Source: Neorhizobium galegae bv. officinalis
Lineage (GTDB): Bacteria; Pseudomonadota; Alphaproteobacteria; Rhizobiales; Rhizobiaceae
Direction: 5' to 3'
Assembly: GCA_000985875.1 (NCBI GenBank)
Contig: CCRI01000001.1
Span: 434,001-498,000 of the forward strand
DNA: 64,000 nt
The notes under the pieces were generated by a model. The model did no database searches, was not told the DNA's origin, and worked only from the letters and a program-made list of their open reading frames with translations. The position numbers were made by a program, and so were the translations under genes. Below, piece by piece: positions 61,330 through 64,000 of this stretch. Every line of letters starts with the position of its first letter. Position 1 is the first letter of the stretch.

Positions 61330-61939
61330 GCTCGGCGCCCGTTGGCCGGGTCATTTCGAACACGTCCGCGCCGCCATCGGCGTAATCGCGATAACCCATG
61401 CGCGCGATCGGCCGGGCGAGCCCCATGTCGATCCGCCCGCCCCGCAGGATCTCCTCGCTGATATGGATGCCGACCACCTGACCGAAAACCATGTAGGCCT
61501 CCGCCGGCTCGCCGTCCAATCCGACCGGCTGGATCACCTGCGTGACGCGGCATTCCAGCACCGTGTAGGCCTCCGCGACGTAAGGCGCATCGATGAGTTC
61601 CGCCATCTTGGCGGTCAGTCCCGCCACCTCGAATTCGCTGACGCCGTAGGGAACCGGCTCCGAGGAGGCGTTCATCTGCTCGGCCAGGTGACGGCTTGCG
61701 AGGCTTGCGGTGAAGACACCGGTTTCCTCGGCGTTCTTCAGGCTGTGCTTCCGGCCGCTGGAGGAAAACATCACCAATTTGGGGCTGTCGGATATGGCGT
61801 TGAAGAAGGAATAGGGAGAGAGGTTCATCGACCCGTCCCTCCCCTTCGTGCCGATCCAGCCGATTGGTCGCGGGGCGACGATCGCCTTGAACGGATCGTG
61901 CTTCAGTCCATGCTGGTTGGTGTCGGTCGTGTAGAACAT
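61319..61939 (-). CDS. Flavin reductase-like FMN-binding protein
   Basis: The 206-residue protein has the flavin_reduct (DIM6/NTAB) split-barrel: APRPIGWIGTKGRDGSMNLSPYSFFNAISDSP near residue 22, SSSGRKHSLKNAEETGVF near 60 and ECRVTQVIQP near 130. Members bind FMN and reduce flavin or act on unknown substrates. It ends in a head-to-head overlap with the CitE-like gene. The nitroreductase gene is 8 bases upstream on the same strand, so these two flavoproteins are probably co-transcribed. Confidence 0.9.
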   Translation of the reverse strand: MFYTTDTNQHGLKHDPFKAIVAPRPIGWIGTKGRDGSMNLSPYSFFNAISDSPKLVMFSSSGRKHSLKNAEETGVFTASLASRHLAEQMNASSEPVPYGVSEFEVAGLTAKMAELIDAPYVAEAYTVLECRVTQVIQPVGLDGEPAEAYMVFGQVVGIHISEEILRGGRIDMGLARPIARMGYRDYADGGADVFEMTRPTGAEPKR

Positions 61940-61947
61940 CGAAAACC

Positions 61948-62526
61948 CTATTCGCCGGCGTAGGTGACGATCTGCGACAATTCCGGCCGCGGGCGGTCCG
62001 GCGTCGGGAAATCGCTCGAACCGATATGGATGAAGCCCGCGACCTTTTCGCCCGGCCTGATGCCGAGGAGCGCCAGTGCCTCGTCGTCATAGGCGACCCA
62101 TTCGGTACGCCAGTTGGCGACATAACCATGCGCGCTCGCAGCCATCAGCATGTTGAAGCAGACGGCGCCGGCCGAAAGCACCTGTTCCCATTCGGGGATT
62201 TTTGGATGCGGTGCCGCGGTGCTGACGACGGCGACGACCAGCGGCGCGCGGGTGAAGCGTGTCAGCTCCGCCTGCCGGGCGACGTCGGTCATGTCTGGCG
62301 TCTTCTTGAGCGACAGGGCCAGAAACTGCTCGCCGAGCGTCCTGCGTACCTCGCCACGATAGACGACCACGCGCCAGGGGGCGAGCTTGCCATGATCCGG
62401 AATGCGGGTTGCGAAGGTGAGAATCGCCTCAAGTTCTTCCTGCGACGGGGCCGGTTCCTTCATCTGGGCTACCGGCGTGGAATGCCTGTCGCGCAGGAAA
62501 TCGATGAGTTTAATATCATTTTGCAT
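61948..62526 (-). CDS. Nitroreductase family protein (YdjA-like)
   Basis: The 192-residue flavoprotein reads [20 protein letters not shown] near residue 10, [18 protein letters not shown] near 40, [26 protein letters not shown] near 117 and [18 protein letters not shown] near 154. These match the small YdjA/TdsD branch of nitroreductases, FMN-dependent with unknown substrate. I use the ATG at 62526 with a GGAAG site rather than the one at 62541. It is followed by the flavin reductase-like gene. Confidence 0.9.
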   Translation of the reverse strand: MQNDIKLIDFLRDRHSTPVAQMKEPAPSQEELEAILTFATRIPDHGKLAPWRVVVYRGEVRRTLGEQFLALSLKKTPDMTDVARQAELTRFTRAPLVVAVVSTAAPHPKIPEWEQVLSAGAVCFNMLMAASAHGYVANWRTEWVAYDDEALALLGIRPGEKVAGFIHIGSSDFPTPDRPRPELSQIVTYAGE

Positions 62527-62632
62527 GGTCAAAGCTTCCATTTGGATCTGGCACGGTGGGAAGGTCTTGAAATTGCCTTGTCATTGGTCTTCAAGTGACG
62601 TCTCGGAAAACAAGAGTCAACCGGTACGACAG

Positions 62633-63619
62633 ATGGCAGGCACTTCCCTCTCGGCACGCTGGTTCCTCGCCGGAGCGATGGCTCTCGGCTCAGCTTTCAG
62701 CGCATTCGCCCAGGAAGACGCCTTCAAGAATTTTCGCGCCCTGGACAGCACGGCGAAAATGCCAAAGCTCAACGCCTTCTCGGCCCTGCCCGGCGGCCCG
62801 CCCGGCGCCCTCTCGAGGGACGTGCAGTTCGACGCCAAGCTGACATCTGACGGCCAGCCCATGCAGGAAGGTCTCACCTGGCGCGTCTTCAGCCCGATCG
62901 CCGGCGAAGACGGAAAATTGCCACTGGTCGCCAGTTCCGAAGGCGGCTCCGCTTCATTCCAGCTCCCCCCCGGCGACTATTTCGTCAATTGCGCCTTCGG
63001 CCGCGCCGGCGTTACCAAGAAACTGAAAATCCCTGAAAATGGCACCGTGCCGAAACAGACGCTGGTGCTCGATGCCGGCGGTTTCGTGCTGAATGCGGTC
63101 GCCGGTACCGACCAGCGCATCCCGCCCAAGGAGCTGAGCTTTTCGGTCTATTCCGCCGAAGTGCGCGACAACGGCGATCGGGCGCTGGTGATGTCGGACG
63201 TCAAGCCGAACACGGTCGTGCGGCTGAATGCCGGCACCTATCATGTCGTCTCGGAATACGGCGACGTGAATGCGGTGGTGCGGGCCGATATCCAGGTGGA
63301 GGCCGGCAAGCTGACCCAGGCGGTGCTGCAGCATCGTGCCGCCCAGATCACCCTGAAACTGGTTTCTCAGCCGGGCGGGGAAGCGATTGCCGATACGGCC
63401 TGGTCGGTACTGACCGCTGCCGGCGACATCGTCAACGAAAGCGTCAGCGCTTTCTCGACCATGGTGCTGTCAGAGGGCGAATATCTTGCTGTCGCCCGCA
63501 ACAAGACCAAGATCTATCAGCGCTCGTTCACCGTCAAAGCCGGCCGCAATACCGAGGTCGAAGTGCTGATGCGCGATACGCCCCAGGTCGCCGGCGCCGT
63601 CGCCAACGACAGGAACTAA
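62633..63619 (+). CDS. Secreted protein with repeated beta-sandwich-like domains, unknown function
   Basis: The 328-residue product has a signal peptide (AMALGSAFSAFA, cleavage near residue 26). The mature part appears to be three beta-sandwich-like modules of about 85 residues, each with an LNAGTYHVVSEYG- or LPPGDYFVNCAFG-type strand (about residues 108 and 200), like carboxypeptidase-regulatory or SpaA-type folds. No catalytic motif is seen. It is probably periplasmic or outer-surface. The ATG at 62633 is chosen over the frame start at 62402. It is divergent from the nitroreductase gene. Confidence 0.8.
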   Translation: MAGTSLSARWFLAGAMALGSAFSAFAQEDAFKNFRALDSTAKMPKLNAFSALPGGPPGALSRDVQFDAKLTSDGQPMQEGLTWRVFSPIAGEDGKLPLVASSEGGSASFQLPPGDYFVNCAFGRAGVTKKLKIPENGTVPKQTLVLDAGGFVLNAVAGTDQRIPPKELSFSVYSAEVRDNGDRALVMSDVKPNTVVRLNAGTYHVVSEYGDVNAVVRADIQVEAGKLTQAVLQHRAAQITLKLVSQPGGEAIADTAWSVLTAAGDIVNESVSAFSTMVLSEGEYLAVARNKTKIYQRSFTVKAGRNTEVEVLMRDTPQVAGAVANDRN

Positions 63620-63695
63620 CCGGGTTTTCGCGGAAACCGCCGAACCTCAGCCGGTCTGACGAAACCATCCCATCTTATCGCTGCCCATTGCTTTT

Positions 63696-63723
63696 GACGG
63701 CGCCTGCACTCACAGGCGCCGTC
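63696..63723. terminator. GC-rich hairpin between the secreted protein and thrS genes
   Basis: GACGGCGCCTG-N6-CAGGCGCCGTC is a perfect 11-bp stem just past the thrS stop. It lacks a T-tract downstream on the minus strand, so termination there may be inefficient; it may serve both convergent genes. Confidence 0.5.
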
Positions 63724-63733
63724 ATGACTTCGG

Positions 63734-64000
63734 TCAGGCCGCTGCCTTCGCGGCCTTCCTGGCTTCGAGGCGGCGCAGCACATCCGGCGGCGTCGCCTCG
63801 AGGCTGAGCGAGGCGATCGCCTCGTCCAGCGTCATCGAGGTCTGGGCCTGCGAGCCGAGGCGGCGGATGTTGACCGAACGCTCCTCGGCTTCCTTCTTGC
63901 CGCAGACGATGATGACCGGCACCTTGGTGACCGAGTGTTCGCGGATCTTGTAGTTGATCTTCTCGTTGCGGAAATCGGTCTCGACGACCATGCCCGCATC
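63734..64000 (-). CDS. thrS: Threonyl-tRNA synthetase, C-terminal part
   Basis: The visible 88 residues, cut off by the window's right edge, are the end of the anticodon-binding domain: [42 protein letters not shown] and then a helical tail. The [16 protein letters not shown] segment is typical of class II synthetase C-termini and matches ThrS. The start and catalytic core lie outside. The helical, Ala/Lys-rich end ([14 protein letters not shown]) is an extension common in rhizobia. Confidence 0.92.
   Translation of the reverse strand, partial: DAGMVVETDFRNEKINYKIREHSVTKVPVIIVCGKKEAEERSVNIRRLGSQAQTSMTLDEAIASLSLEATPPDVLRRLEARKAAKAAA

Overview
The window is a 64-kb chromosomal stretch of a GC-rich alphaproteobacterium, almost certainly a member of Rhizobiaceae (Rhizobium, Agrobacterium, Neorhizobium or a relative). 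The evidence is the glnB-glnA pair with a sigma-54 promoter, an alphaproteobacterial-type SOS box (GAAC-N7-GAAC) between uvrA and ssb, a heat-shock-type promoter before hspQ, an Agp2-like bacteriophytochrome fused to a receiver domain, and families common in rhizobia (DUF6894, DUF2336, DUF486). Most of it is core chromosome. I assign about 63 protein genes or gene remnants and one tRNA-Ser(UGA).

Layout. 0-15 kb: end of a secreted protein, hspQ, a DMT exporter, glnA/glnB (nitrogen control), nnrD (NAD(P)HX repair), DUF72, uvrA and ssb (SOS), an HPP-CBS membrane protein, MarC and gyrA. 15-23 kb: two tiny membrane-protein genes, coaD, two cyclophilins, queA-tgt (queuosine), a DUF4864 protein, an MFS transporter, a J-domain protein and an acetyltransferase. 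23-28.3 kb: a patchy accessory segment around tRNA-Ser, holding a decayed gene, an IS-like remnant, a divergent MFS/LysR pair, an iteron-like repeat cluster, a small lipoprotein and a Crp-family regulator divergent from a DUF6894 gene. 28.5-36 kb: an envelope and replication run (rlpA, a DD-carboxypeptidase-like protein with altered active-site motifs, tmk, holB, metG, tatD, an MBL hydrolase).

36-42.7 kb: an exact 404-bp tandem duplication that doubles a 52-codon gene and truncates one copy of a DUF486 gene, then ppiD, trpD-trpC and moaC-moeA. 42.8-48 kb: a probable breakpoint region with a frameshifted photolyase, a VOC protein, a divergent pair of citrate-synthase-like genes (one fused to an HTH domain) and an SDR. 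48-54.4 kb: pyrG, secG and tpiA on the minus strand, a secreted hydrolase and parE. 54.4-64 kb: the bacteriophytochrome-kinase-receiver protein, an AI-2E-family permease, a frameshifted GNAT gene, DUF2336, a degenerate CitE-like protein, a flavin reductase plus nitroreductase pair, a secreted protein and the C-terminal end of thrS.

I see no CRISPR array, intact prophage, complete insertion sequence or rRNA operon. The points most worth a second look are the tandem duplication with its unknown 52-aa protein, the divergent citrate-synthase/HTH pair with TTGA/TCAA palindromes between the genes, the DD-carboxypeptidase homologue lacking the KTG lysine, the paired motif copies and micro-proteins at 15 kb, and the interleaved repeats at 26.5 kb. 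Start codons are my choices from ribosome-binding sites and recalled family lengths. Statements about usual gene order or residues in other rhizobia are from memory and are marked as such.
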